A stretch of DNA of 64,000 nt, taken from Areca catechu. Its lineage: Eukaryota > Streptophyta > Magnoliopsida > Arecales > Arecaceae. The notes under the pieces were generated by a model that made no database searches, was not told the origin of the DNA, and saw only the letters and a list, made by a program, of their open reading frames with translations. Below, piece after piece: positions 34,871 through 45,380 of this stretch. A program made the translations under genes and the position numbers. Location of the stretch: positions 143,260,780 to 143,324,779 of the forward strand of contig CM038041.1 in NCBI GenBank assembly GCA_021397845.1, given 5' to 3'. Position 1 is the first letter of the stretch. Every line of letters starts with the position of its first letter.

Positions 34871-36135
34871 CACAAGCACCTGTCAACTAGACATCAACGT
34901 GCCTTGTCGACTACTCAAAGAGCATTCAGCCACAAGCCTTTAGCCATAAGCCCCCAAGCAAATGCTGGTAGAGACAACTCCTATGCCCGCAGACATCGGT
35001 AAGCCTCGTTGACCGTTCAGGAAGTGCCTAACTACAAACCTTCAGCCACAAGCCCCCAACAAGTGCTAGCAAAAGCTCCATGCCCATAGGCATCAGCAAG
35101 CCTCGCTGACCACCCAAGGAGTGCTCGATCACAAACCTTCAGCTACAAGCTCTCAAGCAGGTGCCGATAGAGGCCAACTCCTATACGCGTAGGCATCAAC
35201 AAGCCTTGCCAACCACCTAGAAAGTGCTCAGCTATAAACCTTTAGTCACGAGCCCTTGAGCAAGTACTAGTAGAGGCAAACTCCTATGCCTATAGGCATC
35301 AACGAGCCTCACTAACTACCTAGGGAGTGATGGCCACAAACCTTCAGCACCAAGCCCTTGAGCAGGTGTCGGCAAAGTCCAACTCCTATATCCCTAGGCA
35401 TCTACAAGTCTTGTCGACCACTGAGGGATGCTCGACCACAAACCTTCAGCCGTGAGCCCCCAAGTGGGTGCTGGCAGAGGTCAACTTCTATACTTCAAGG
35501 CATCAGTGAACCTGGCCGACCGCTCCAAAGATGTTCGGTTGTGAGTTCCTGGGCCTTAAATGCCCCACAAGCACTTCAACCTGCTAGACCCTGGTGGCAT
35601 ACCCATCTCTAGTCCTGAGGAAGCAACATCCAAATGTTCACTGTTATAGGCTCCACCACGTGGCCAACCACCTGTCACATCCCAAAATCCCTAATCATCG
35701 CCAAATATGAGCAAATGGGAGAGGCACGCTCAGATTCCTTATGGTCTGGTCTACCATTTAATGAGGCATGCAACATATCTAGATAGCAACAAGAATGCAT
35801 TTAATGAGATGGAATGCCACCAGTAGACAAAAAAGCCCCATATGATGCATAGAAGGCTTCACCATCTCTCACAAAATCCAGTAGAATCTTGTCTAGGACC
35901 AAATTGCCCCCATATCATGGCCTATAAAAGCATTCCAAGAGAATTCTTAAGGTATGCAAGCCTTCTTGCTCATTCTTCCCACTATTAGTACCAATGTTGA
36001 CTTGAGCATAGAAGTGCCATCATTAGAACCACCCCCGGTGAGACATTTTTGCTGGTTCCACCTTCCAAAGATTGGTTTGCACCTCCTACTCCAGCACTAC
36101 CTCCAGCAATCCCTTCTAGTGCTTGATGAATTTTG
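34871..36135 (+). repeat. Element K: gypsy-type LTR with tandem repeats
   Basis: An array of about 102-bp units (34884-35560) is followed by a TATA box (gcctataaaagc, about 35920-35931), a segment ttgacttgagcatagaagtg (about 35997-36016) as in P, and tttggcaccaacgag (about 36133-36147) as a primer-site-like end. The left end is not defined. K is on the plus strand, opposite to the gag-like genes on both sides, so it is probably a separate insertion. Confidence 0.5.
34884..35560. repeat. 102-bp tandem repeat, about six to seven units
   Basis: Units are marked by gcatcaacaagcctcgctgac-like words near 34884, 34990, 35091, 35195, 35297, 35399 and 35500. Each unit also carries cacaaaccttcagcc and gcaggtgctggtag. 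The copies are divergent, so the array is old. Confidence 0.9.
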
Positions 36136-36600
36136 GCACCAACGAGAGAGAAAGAGAAAAATCAGAGAGAAAAAGGAAGGGAAAAAGTTTTCTTCCTTTA
36201 TGGCTTCCGATCTCCCCTGATCCAGTTTAAAGAGTTTGTGCTATGATTTCCATGGCTTCTTTTTTTTTCTTAAATAAAGGGGCTAAATCCAATGATCAAA
36301 GTGAGGCCTGCAAGGTGCTTGTACTCTGGTGGCCTTGGTGCTTCAATCAGGCATCTCCGTGTAAATACTAGCAAAAGCCAGGTGTGTGCATAACTCTAAT
36401 AAAACCCATGACTTCTATCAGATATGATCCAATAAAGATAGAGTAGCGCAATAGGTTTGTAGATAGATCTAATTATATTTTATTTTTTTAGATCTAATAT
36501 GTTCATCATGGATTCTATTTTGCATGCTAGATTAGGTTTTATATTCCACTGCTATGTAGTTTTTTTTTTTTTTTGAAACCTATGCATGCTACCTTAAGGG
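36136..36600 (+). other. Probable leader of element K, truncated
   Basis: AT-rich leader-like sequence after the primer-like site. It includes a T run at about 36559-36575 and the join to gene M near 36600. No ORF of note. Confidence 0.4.
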
Positions 36601-36649
36601 ATCGTGTGACGATTCATTAAATAGCATCCTGAGTAGAGGACTTAGCGAT

Positions 36650-37354
36650 GATCACTAGCTCCTCAATGGCCTAGAGAATGGTCTCAGCATTGCCGAGCCT
36701 CCATTTCAGTAGTGTAGGCCCTCTTTTTGAAGATGACCTCCTTCTTCTTCTCAACTCAAGCCTCCAACTCTTGAATAAGATTGTGGGAGGAGGACAGCTC
36801 CTACTAGTGTTTCAATTCTCGCTTCTCGATCGCTTTCAGGAGTTCTTAAGGGACTTTGGCTCTAGCTTCAGTAGCCTCAACCTTATCATTCATTGAATGA
36901 CTGAGTTGGGTGAATCTAGCAAACCCTTTATGGATGAGGGTAATGTTGTGAGTGAACTGCATTCAAAAAATTCAAGTTAGCAACTTGGCAAAATATCTAT
37001 TCAAAAATAAAAGTAAATAATATGATATAGTTATCCAAAGAAGAGTTAAGAAAAATGAAGATATAACCTCATCCAGAGGATGAGATTTCTGCTCCTCCCA
37101 ATCACATAGGAGAAGAGTCAACTTAGTCAGCTCCTGTACAAGTTGAAGGTTATGCAAGGCCAAGTCTTGAGGTCAAATTTTAAGCTCCAATAGGATACAT
37201 TCCTCCTCTTCTTCAAGAGGAGGGATAGCTTCAGCTCCCAAGGAAGTCTATGGTGCCTTTTCTCAAAATGCACTGGTTGCCAACCGGTTTGAGGGAATAG
37301 GAGATGAAGAGCACCTCAGGGTGGTCGCTCGAGAAGGAGGTAGAGCAGCAACCA
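36650..37354 (-). pseudogene. Gene M: gag-like protein, coiled-coil part with intron, split by element I
   Basis: On the minus strand, exon sequence (37354-37068) is followed by a likely intron (37067-36957; GT donor after GGATGAG, acceptor TGAATGCAG). The next exon (36956 to about 36650) encodes a heptad-like Glu/Lys/Ala-rich segment (NDKVEATEARAK...KAIEKRE), the typical C-terminal coiled coil of putative gypsy-type transposon proteins. Stops are present. A matching intron occurs in gene N. The 5' part lies at 43771-44858. Confidence 0.65.
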
Positions 37355-38805
37355 TGATGCGGGACTAATATGCATGCAATTCTTTTTTGTATGTTTTATA
37401 TATAGGGTGAGTGATTAATTCTCGAATTTTAGATTAAAATAAGTTATAGGGAATTTTGTATGAATTTTTGAAGCCAAGCATGCAGATTAGAACCTAGAAA
37501 AGTACTAAAGAAGGATCGCCGGGGCTGAGAAGCCTCGGTTAGCGCAAGTTCTCCTACAATAATAAGACTGGAGGTAGAGGGAGTGTACCTGACAATGTCT
37601 GAAGTGCCCGGTGAAAATCGCAGTGAAGAGATCTCTCATTTCTCGATGGATGCGGCCTGGAAAACCGAGCCAAAGACCCACGAATACCCGGCTTTCAGCT
37701 CGGTGGTCCGATTGAGGCGTGGCTGGAGTCGTTGGATTCGTAGGAACTCAGGGACCTGCAAACGACCTATCAGGGGTTAGAAAACTCAAAGGAGATCAAG
37801 GAAATAAAGGAAAATAGCAAAGGGAAGAAAGTTTTGGAGGGGGCTGGAAGGATGGTTGGCAGCAGGAAGATGGTTGCAAACACCGGGAAGAAGAACTCTC
37901 AAACCCCTTTATGCACACAGCAGGGTAATCACACAAAGCAATAGAAGAACTCAAGGTTTATTTCATATATCAAAATCTCCCTTCATACAAGAGGCTAGGG
38001 TCCTTTAAATAGACCCTTAACCTTAGGCTCCAAGTAAGGGCACATAAGTCTTTACATAAGAATCCTTTTCCCTCTCAAATCCTAGCTAGAAAATAAGGAA
38101 ACATTAGGTAGAAAAAATCCCTAAAAATTCTCTTGACTTGGCCAACACTCCAAGGATGCCTAGGGGGGCGTGTTGGGCTTCTAGGAGCAGCAAGAGGCTG
38201 GCCCAAAGGGGCTCGGGCACATGGGTTTGGGCCTCTGGAAGCTGGGATGGCCTGGTAGCCAGGTAGCAGGAATATTCCCTGGTATCTTGCTTCTTAGGGG
38301 CTTGGCATTGGCGCCTGGGCTTGATTTCTTTGGGCTAGGATGCAGATGGACCTCTAAAATCATGGATTCCTTGGTATATGAATATATTTTGGCATCTGGA
38401 AGGGAATCTGGGCATCTGGAGGGCATCTGCAAGGAATCAGGGTTTTCTGAATTTTTCTCCTGGGGTCTTCAAGTCTTCAAGCTGGGTTGGACTTGGGCTA
38501 TACTTCCATGTCTTCAATCTGGTTGGACTTGGTCTTCACTTGTATGATGTGGTCTTGAGTCTTCAATATGGTTGAATAGGACTCAAAAAAATAAAATTAG
38601 CTCAACATGAGCTGATTAACACTGGACTGAACTAGCTCAACATGAGCTGACTAGTACAGAACTGAAACTCAAAATACTCAAATAACAACTAAAATGGACT
38701 CAGATAGGCTAAGCCCTTATTACAGATGGACTCATAAATTATTGATCAATTCATAGAGGGTTGAAAAGCCTCTATCTTATTCTGGTGCCTTTGGTGTCCC
38801 CACCA
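37355..38805 (-). repeat. Element I 3' LTR
   Basis: On the minus strand TGGTGGGGACACC starts at 38805 and CCCGCATCA ends at 37355. Partner of 42319-43770. Confidence 0.92.
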
Positions 38806-39400
38806 ATTCTCCCGGGGTCGGAGGAACTCGACCCTGTCGAGTGAAGATCAAGCTGGCTCATATATCTCTCAAGGAGGTCTGGGTTGAGGTGCTGCAAGTC
38901 CTCTCGAGATGTCCACGAATCGTCCAACTCTGGCCGGCCTTGCCATCGGACCAGGAAGCGTTGATAGTCACGGCCCTAGGTCATGATGGCTTGATCGTCC
39001 AGGATACGCTCGATCCGTTCTCCTCTCTTAGGCCAATTTGTTAGTGGACACCCTAGGTTAGGATCACTCACAATGAAAAAGAACAGGTCCAAAGGCCTAA
39101 CTAGGTATCGCTGCCGGTTTTCTATACCCAACCAGGTCTATAATATTGAAGATAGAACTAATGCCCAAATCCGAAGGCAAGTCTAACATCTAGGCATTTG
39201 ATCCAACCTTCTCTATCACTTTAAAAGGTCCAGCTCTGCGAGCATGAAGCTTCTTTTAGGCCTAAGCCTAACCAAGATAGAATCCACTACATCAAATTCT
39301 TTGATCCATCTTCGGGAATTATCCAGTTTGTTTAAAATTAGTGTAGATGGTGAACATGCTGGGCACATGCAAACTCCTAACAAATGATTCAAAGGACTCA
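38806..39400 (-). pseudogene. Element I integrase C-terminus and chromodomain
   Basis: Minus-strand pieces: 39401-39216 matches the post-core segment (RRWIKEF...ILVRLRPKR); about 39170-39120 matches the LPSDLGISSIF motif in another frame; 39017-38856 is a chromodomain (YQRFLVRWQGRP, LNPDLLERY) with a stop after the first strand. A polypurine stretch ccccgggagaat precedes the LTR. As in B, the catalytic core is absent. Confidence 0.8.
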
Positions 39401-39479
39401 TACTAACACCTAACAGACTTGACTATGCTTTCCTATAGAAGGAAATTTTATTGAACTCTTTGGATCTAAACCTAACAGA

Positions 39480-40472
39480 TTATAGGTTTCCAGGTTTGAT
39501 CCTAGCTTGACATGCACATGAAAATTTATAGTGAACTCCTAGCAAATTCCAAAGAGTATGCCAGAAGTAAGATGCAAACCTAGCATGCATGATGAATGCA
39601 TGCAGTATGCTAATCTTAGTTAAATGCAATCTAATAATCCTAGAAATGCTGGAGGTGTCAGGAAAGGGCAGAAAATAGGAAGTGGGTTCAGAATTAGTTT
39701 GGTAAGGTAGAGAAAAAGGTTCATGGTTAGTTGGATAAAGTAGGATAAAAGATGGGGTGTCAGGAACTAATCCTATACTAATGAGGTTAACCTTACGAGG
39801 TTGAGCTATATCTACAGGGTTTGCATAATGGAAGGATGGGTCACCGATTTCGGAGAAGAGGTCCTTAATGGAAACTATAGGAGGGGACTCATCTTGAAGG
39901 TATTGATTCAAAGAGATCATGTCCTTAATAAATTCTTCTGGTTCTTGTATTTTTGGACTAGACTCTATAATTTGGCTCTCCTCTATGGTTTCCTCAGGTA
40001 AGGCTCGAGCAGCAGTACCTAGGTTCTCTTCCTTAATTTGTTCTTCCACTATAGCTTTGGGTTGGATGTGGTCAAGGTCAACTAGCTCTGGGTTGGTTTC
40101 TACCTGGGTATCTACTGGGTCAGCTAATTTGAGATCTACTAAAGGTGTCTCCTCTTCTCCCTCATACTCATCCACTAGGCTCGCATCAGCTTCATACACT
40201 TCCGCGTTAATGTAAGCCTTGTGAATCTCAAGAATGGTTGGAGAAGGTCGGCTAGCGAGAAATTGGTTAGGTTCTGGTCTCTGATTATGGGTACTACTCC
40301 TAGTAGGTTCAGGTTGTCTAAGGGGTAGTGGCTCACTACTGGGCTCATATTTAGGGATAATAATCCTATGAGGTTCAAGTTGACTAAGGGAAACTTGACT
40401 AGTACTAGGCTGATACTTAGGGGTTATGGGTTCTCTGGGCTCATAGGACAAGGGTGCAGATCTATGGGTCAT
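39480..40472 (-). CDS. Element I X ORF: conserved acidic protein of unknown function
   Basis: 330 codons, uninterrupted. Residues 1-80 are Pro/Ser-rich with PKYEP repeats; about 90-205 are strongly acidic (Glu/Asp); about 205-330 are the conserved block shared with A and B (EEFIKDMISLNQ, RKVNLISIGL, HARFASYFWHTLW) ending in the KFSCACQAR motif. No zinc knuckle, protease motif or membrane segment typical of a known retroelement protein is seen. The ORF shown may be the downstream half of a frameshifted gag-X fusion, since the repeat ORF upstream (41398-40802) is in another frame. This is the best preserved copy. Confidence 0.7.
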   Translation of the reverse strand: MTHRSAPLSYEPREPITPKYQPSTSQVSLSQLEPHRIIIPKYEPSSEPLPLRQPEPTRSSTHNQRPEPNQFLASRPSPTILEIHKAYINAEVYEADASLVDEYEGEEETPLVDLKLADPVDTQVETNPELVDLDHIQPKAIVEEQIKEENLGTAARALPEETIEESQIIESSPKIQEPEEFIKDMISLNQYLQDESPPIVSIKDLFSEIGDPSFHYANPVDIAQPRKVNLISIGLVPDTPSFILLYPTNHEPFSLPYQTNSEPTSYFLPFPDTSSISRIIRLHLTKISILHAFIMHARFASYFWHTLWNLLGVHYKFSCACQARIKPGNL

Positions 40473-40525
40473 GGGATTATAGGATCTGGGGTCATAGAAT
40501 TTTGGGTCAGCTCTATGGTCAGGTT

Positions 40526-41398
40526 CTAAGGATGGATCATGGTATGGTGTCCTTCTATGGTTGGGCTCCCTATATGGGTCAGGATATTGGGTCCTCCTAG
40601 GGTTGGACTCCCTATATGGATCAGAATATTGGGTTCTTTTAGGGTTGGATTCCCTATATGGATCAGAATATTGGGTTCTCTTAGGGTTGGACTCCCTATA
40701 TGGGTCAGAATATTGGGTGTTGGGTCTACTAGGCTCATAGGGTATGGGTGCATGGGATCTATGATCATGGGATCTAGAGTCATAGGATCTAGGTTCATAG
40801 GTTATGGTTCATAGGTTCTAGGTTCATAGGATTTGGAGTCATAAGATCTATAGGTTGTGGGTATACTAGGCTTATAGGGAGAGGGTAAATAGGATCTATC
40901 TTCCTGGTCTATAAAATCTTGATTGGGTCTTCTAGGACTAACCTTAGGGATTGGGTCATGGCGATGGGCTCTCCTAGGTTCAGCCTCAAGGTATGGATCA
41001 GGGTTTGGGGTCCTCCTAGGTTGAGGATTGTAGTACGGGTCAGGATAAGGGGCTCTCCTAGGTTCGACCTCATGGTATAGATCAGGGTTTAGGGTCCTCC
41101 TAGGTTGAGGATTGTAGTACGGGTCAGGATAAGGGGCTCTCCTAGGTTCGACCTCATGGTATAGATCAGGGTTTGGGGTCCTCCTAGGTTGAGGGGACTC
41201 AAGATCTGGCTCAGACTGTGACCCATGGGTTCTTTGTATGGTCCCTACACGGCCTTCTAACTGGTCAAACCTATTGGCAAGATGGTCAATTCTATTGTTG
41301 GTTTGGGTACCAGACTGAGTTAACTGGGCCATGGATTGGGTTAGTTGCTCAGTGAGTGCTTTTATTTGGGCTTGCAAATTTTTCATGGGTTCAGACAT
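40526..41398 (-). CDS. Element I N-terminal ORF with Pro/Arg/Tyr repeats
   Basis: An ATG at 41398 opens 198 codons (stop at 40802). Residues 1-60 form a Gln/Leu-rich probable coiled coil (ALTEQLTQSMAQLTQ). Residues 68-150 are repeats of about 14 residues (PRRTPNPDLY, PRRAPYPDPY), with two nearly identical 84-bp units at about 41021-41188. A second array of 42-bp units follows at about 40545-40725 in a different frame, giving the same PRRTQYSDPY type. This corresponds to the gag N-terminus of B; the gag core that should follow is deleted. Confidence 0.65.
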
Positions 41399-42318
41399 TT
41401 GTGAAGGAGGTGGGTGATATTAAACTCCTGATCTAGTGCTCATGCAAGACTCGATCAGACCGACTACAGCTGACTAGACCTAGAGTCTAAACTAAGGGCT
41501 CAATCAGGGTGGCAAACTAGCCTACAGTAACCCTGTACTCAGCTAGGTAGGTGTAAGGGGAGTGTTAGGTCCCTGATTGCCAATCCTAGACACCAATCAG
41601 AGATTGGCCAGGTAGGCGGACCAGCACACAAGCCCTTCGGGATTGAGTCCCTAAACCACCATTCTAGACACCAAGCACAAGGCACACACAGGTTAGCTTG
41701 ACACAGTGATCTAACACGTAGTCCGGACCCGACCAGTTGGTGTCCCTAGCCCACTAGGGTAAATTAAGTCTAGTTAATTTTAGGTTAAGGCTTGGGACCG
41801 AATGCAAGGGATGTGGTTTTGGGCTAAGGAGAGGTGATCAAATCCTCTCCCCATTTGATATAACAAGAGTGCCCTTAAAAGTAAATTATGCAATGATGGC
41901 AGGCAGATGAGGATGCAAATTAGGGTTTAGATATTTTTGGTATTTTTGGAGAATATGTTTTTTTTTGGTATTTTTTTAAATATAATAAAACATGCAATTT
42001 ATGCCCTAATATGCAGGAAATAAACAAAAATTAAAAGATATACAAAAAGATGCTAATCAAAACCCTAAAACTTCCAAACTTGTCTTGCTGAAAAAAACAG
42101 AGCCAAAAATTTGTAGGCTATATTTTGGCTTGAAAAACATTCACAGGCCATAATAAAATCTGTAAAAATTCTAAAAATTACTGTGAATTATGATGAATCT
42201 AGAAAAAAAAATTTCAGAATTTTTAGAGTTTTTATCAAGGAGAAATAATTAAAATAACAAAGTATATATGGACTAGAAATTACAGAAAACAAGCCCTAAT
42301 CTAAGCTCTGATACCAAA
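41399..42318 (-). other. Element I leader and primer-binding site
   Basis: About 0.9 kb without ORFs. Blocks at 41730-41870 match the leaders of A and B. The primer site reads gctctgataccaaa on the plus strand (42305-42318), the exact complement of the initiator-Met site. Confidence 0.8.
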
Positions 42319-43770
42319 TGATGCGGGATTAATATGCATACAATTATTTTTTTTTATGTTTTATATATAGGGTGAGTGACTAATTCCCAAATTTTAGATT
42401 AAAATAAGTTATAGAGAATTTTGTATGAATTTTTGAAGCCAAGCATGCAGATTAGAACCTAGAAAAGTACTAAAGAAGGATCGCCGGGGCTGAGAAGCCT
42501 CGGTTAGGGCAAGTTCTCCTACAATAATAAGACTGGAGGTAGAGGGGGTGTACCTGACAATGTCTGAAGTGCTCGGTGAAGATCGCAGCGAAGAGATCTC
42601 TCATTCATCGATGGATGCAGCCTGGAAAATCGAGCCAAAGACCCGCGGATACCCGGCTTTCAGCTCGGTGGTCCGATTGAGGCGTGGCTGGAGTCGTTGG
42701 ATTCGTAGGAACTCAGGGACCTGCAAACGACCTGTCAGGGGTTAGAAAACTCAAAGGAGATCAAGAAAATAAAGGAAAATAGCAAAGGGAAGAAAGTTTT
42801 GGAGGGGGCTGGAAGGATGGTTGGCAGCAGGAAGATGGTTACAAACACCGGGAAGAAGAACTCTCAAACCTCTTTATGCACACAGCAGGGTAATCACACA
42901 AAGCAATAGAAGAACTCAAGGTTTATTTCATATATCAAAATCTCCCTTCATACAAGAGGCTAGGGTCCTTTAAATAGACCCTTAACCTTGGGCTCCAAGT
43001 AAGGGCACATAAGTCTTTACATAAGAATCATTTTCCCTCTCAAATCCTAGCTAGAAAATAAGGAAACATTAGGTAGAGAAAATCCCTAAAAATTCTCTTG
43101 ACTTGGCCAATACTCCAAGGATGCCTAGGGGGGCGTGTTGGGCTTCTAGGAGCAGCAAGAGGCCGGCCCAAAGGGGCTCGGGCATATGGGTTTGGGCCTT
43201 TGGAAGCTGGGGTGGCCTGGTAGCCAGGTAACAGGAATATTCCCTGGTATCTTGCTTCTTAGGGGCTTGGCATTGGTGCCTGGGCTTGATTTCTTTGGGC
43301 TAGGATGCAGATGGACCTCTAAAATCATGGATTCCTTGGTATATGAATATATTTTGGCATCTGGAAGGGAATCTGGGCATTTGGAGGGCATCTACAAGGA
43401 ATCAGGGTTTTCTGAATTTTCCTCCTGGGGTCTTCAAATCTTCAAGCTGGGTTGGACTTGGGCTATACTTTCATGTCTTCAATCTGGTTGGACTTGGTCT
43501 TCACTTGTATGATGTGGTCTTGAGTCTTCAATATGGTTGAATAGGACTCAATAAAATAAAATTAGCTCGACATGAGCTGACTAACACTGGACTGAACTAG
43601 CTCAACATGAGCTGACTAGTACAGAACTGAAACTCAAAATACTCAAATAACAACTAAAATGGACTCAGATAGGCTAAGCCCTTATTACAGATGGACTCAT
43701 AAATTATTGATCAATTCATAGAGGGTTGAAAAGCCTCTATCTTATTCTGGTGCCTTTGGTGTCCCCACCA
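42319..43770 (-). repeat. Element I 5' LTR
   Basis: 1452 bp, TG at 43770 and CA at 42319 on the minus strand, nearly identical to 37355-38805. Confidence 0.92.
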
Positions 43771-44858
43771 AACCACCCCAACCTCAACATCGACTTTGAT
43801 AGGGGTGATGGCAAAAGTCCTCGACTATGGCACTGACATAGTCGCCGGCACCGAAGGCCCTCCAAAAGATGATCCCTCTCATGGTCTCTTTAAGGCAGGT
43901 TTCTTTGAAAGCCCCACATGGGATGAAGGAATCTTTCATACCATGTTCCAAATAGAGTCTGCAGAAGGCCTCATACCTACAAAATCTGAAAAAATGACTT
44001 AGAAATGAAAATAAAGATACTTGAATGAAAGGAAAGAGAAGTTACTTGAAGTTATACCAAGGGAAGCCACTGGACTAATTACGGCATCATACAAGTTTCT
44101 TTGCAATGAAGTTTTAATATCACAAAGTTTTTGAAAATTCTCTTCATCGATTTTGAGGATCTCATTATTGTAGTTTGGAGATTGATCGGGTTTCCCCCAG
44201 ATCTAGTTAATGCCCTAAGGTTGGTCGGAAGAAACAAAGAAAAATCTATTTTTCCTTCTATGGATGGAAGAAGGAAGATCAGTGATAAAAGAATGGCTCT
44301 GGCGGGGGCCAATAAACCACCAACCCTTGGTTGTAGGATGTCTTTGGAGGATGTAGAAAGTGTGAAAGAGAGAGATCCTTAATTGGATCTTGGCCATGTT
44401 GTAAAGGATGATGAAGGAACAAAGAATAGGAAAAGAATTGGGTGCAAGTTGAATGGGAATGACTCAATATAAATCAAACACATTCCTAATGAAAGAATGG
44501 AAGGAAAATTGAAGACTAGCCTAAAGAAATTCTTCATAAATAGCAATGTGGCCTATGGGACTAAAAGTCACCCAATTGTCTGGCCCAAAAGCATGGTCTT
44601 GGAATTGACTCGGAATCGATATAATTCCTTGAAGCAAAGAACTTTAGATTCAATCATGTACGAAGGTTCACCAGCCAAACCTGAAGAAGGAATGAAAAAT
44701 GGGTTGTTAGATTGACTAACCCGAAGATTTTTGTAGAGGGATGAAACTTCTACCCCACCCAGGATAAGGGAACCTATCTTCTCCAGAGAAGGTTCCTAGG
44801 AACCCTAAAGCTGAGAAACTCAACTAACCGAATAACTTTCACCTTCGAAAGTCGACAT
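43771..44858 (-). pseudogene. Gene M: putative gypsy-type transposon gag-like protein, 5' part
   Basis: The ATG at 44858 (MSTFEGESYSV) lies about 270 bp downstream of a TATA box (complement of gcatatataaag, 45128-45139). Frames with stops and shifts then match the family: a Pro/Leu-rich segment (FPFNLHPILF) and the hallmark Gly-Trp-Trp block (TTKGWWFIGPRQ...SSIHRRKNRFFFVSS, 44340-44215). The family is annotated as putative gypsy-type transposon and is widespread in plants; its role is probably gag-like, which is inference. Element I interrupts it at 43771. No primer site, protease or RT is seen nearby. Confidence 0.65.
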
Positions 44859-45375
44859 TTCTCAAGTAGAAGGATCAAAAGATGAAAAAAAAATAGCAAA
44901 GAATTGCCTAGAAACTTGGAACATAGAAGAAGCAATAGGGGAGGAAACCCTATGAACACCTAATGGAAAATCTGTTGAAAGTAATGAAAAGGAGAACGAA
45001 AAGACAAATGTCGGGCACTAGAAGCACTGGAAGCCCTAGGAGTTAAAGAATGCAAGATGCTTCGAAGGTAGAAATACTCTACAAAGCCCTACCAAATATC
45101 AGAATCCCTGCAAAGGTCACAAGGAAGGCTTTATATATGCAACTTGAACAACCAAGATCGCCGCCTTGATTTGGCCAAAAACCTCTAGTTATCGATATAT
45201 GGCTCAATCCACACTAAGCAATGCCATGCATCTTTGTAGTTCCAACCGGTCGATTAACCCATATTGCCAGGATCTATGCAAATAATTAATAGCCAATCGC
45301 TATCAACCACGTGGCGAAACCTCATTGGCCAAAGAAGATCGACTGAATCATCCAATCATTTAAGAAATTAATAAG
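44859..45375 (-). promoter_or_regulatory. Gene M promoter and 5' region
   Basis: On the minus strand a TATA box at about 45139-45128 is followed by a pyrimidine-rich 5' region and the ATG at 44858. Upstream is a motif gccacgtggttg (about 45320-45309) that contains the CACGTG-type core cacgtg. The arrangement looks like an ordinary plant pol II promoter; it could also be the U3-R part of a degraded LTR. Sirevirus J is inserted at 45381. Confidence 0.45.
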
Positions 45376-45380
45376 CTATT

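Larger units (their letters stand above)
37355..43770 (-). mobile_element. Element I: young non-autonomous gypsy element of the A/B family
   Basis: 6416 bp, perfect 5-bp duplication aacca (37350-37354 and 43771-43775). LTRs of 1451 and 1452 bp differ by only about 2 percent by eye, so this is the youngest insertion in the window. The minus-strand interior holds an expanded Pro/Arg/Tyr repeat ORF, the X ORF (330 codons) and an integrase tail with chromodomain. The gag core domain, protease, RT, RNase H and integrase core are all missing. Inserted in gene M. Confidence 0.92.

Noticed and set aside
31345..36600. One single gypsy element joining gag H and LTR K
   Set aside because: H reads on the minus strand while K's TATA, post-TATA segment and primer-like site are all on the plus strand, so they cannot be one element.
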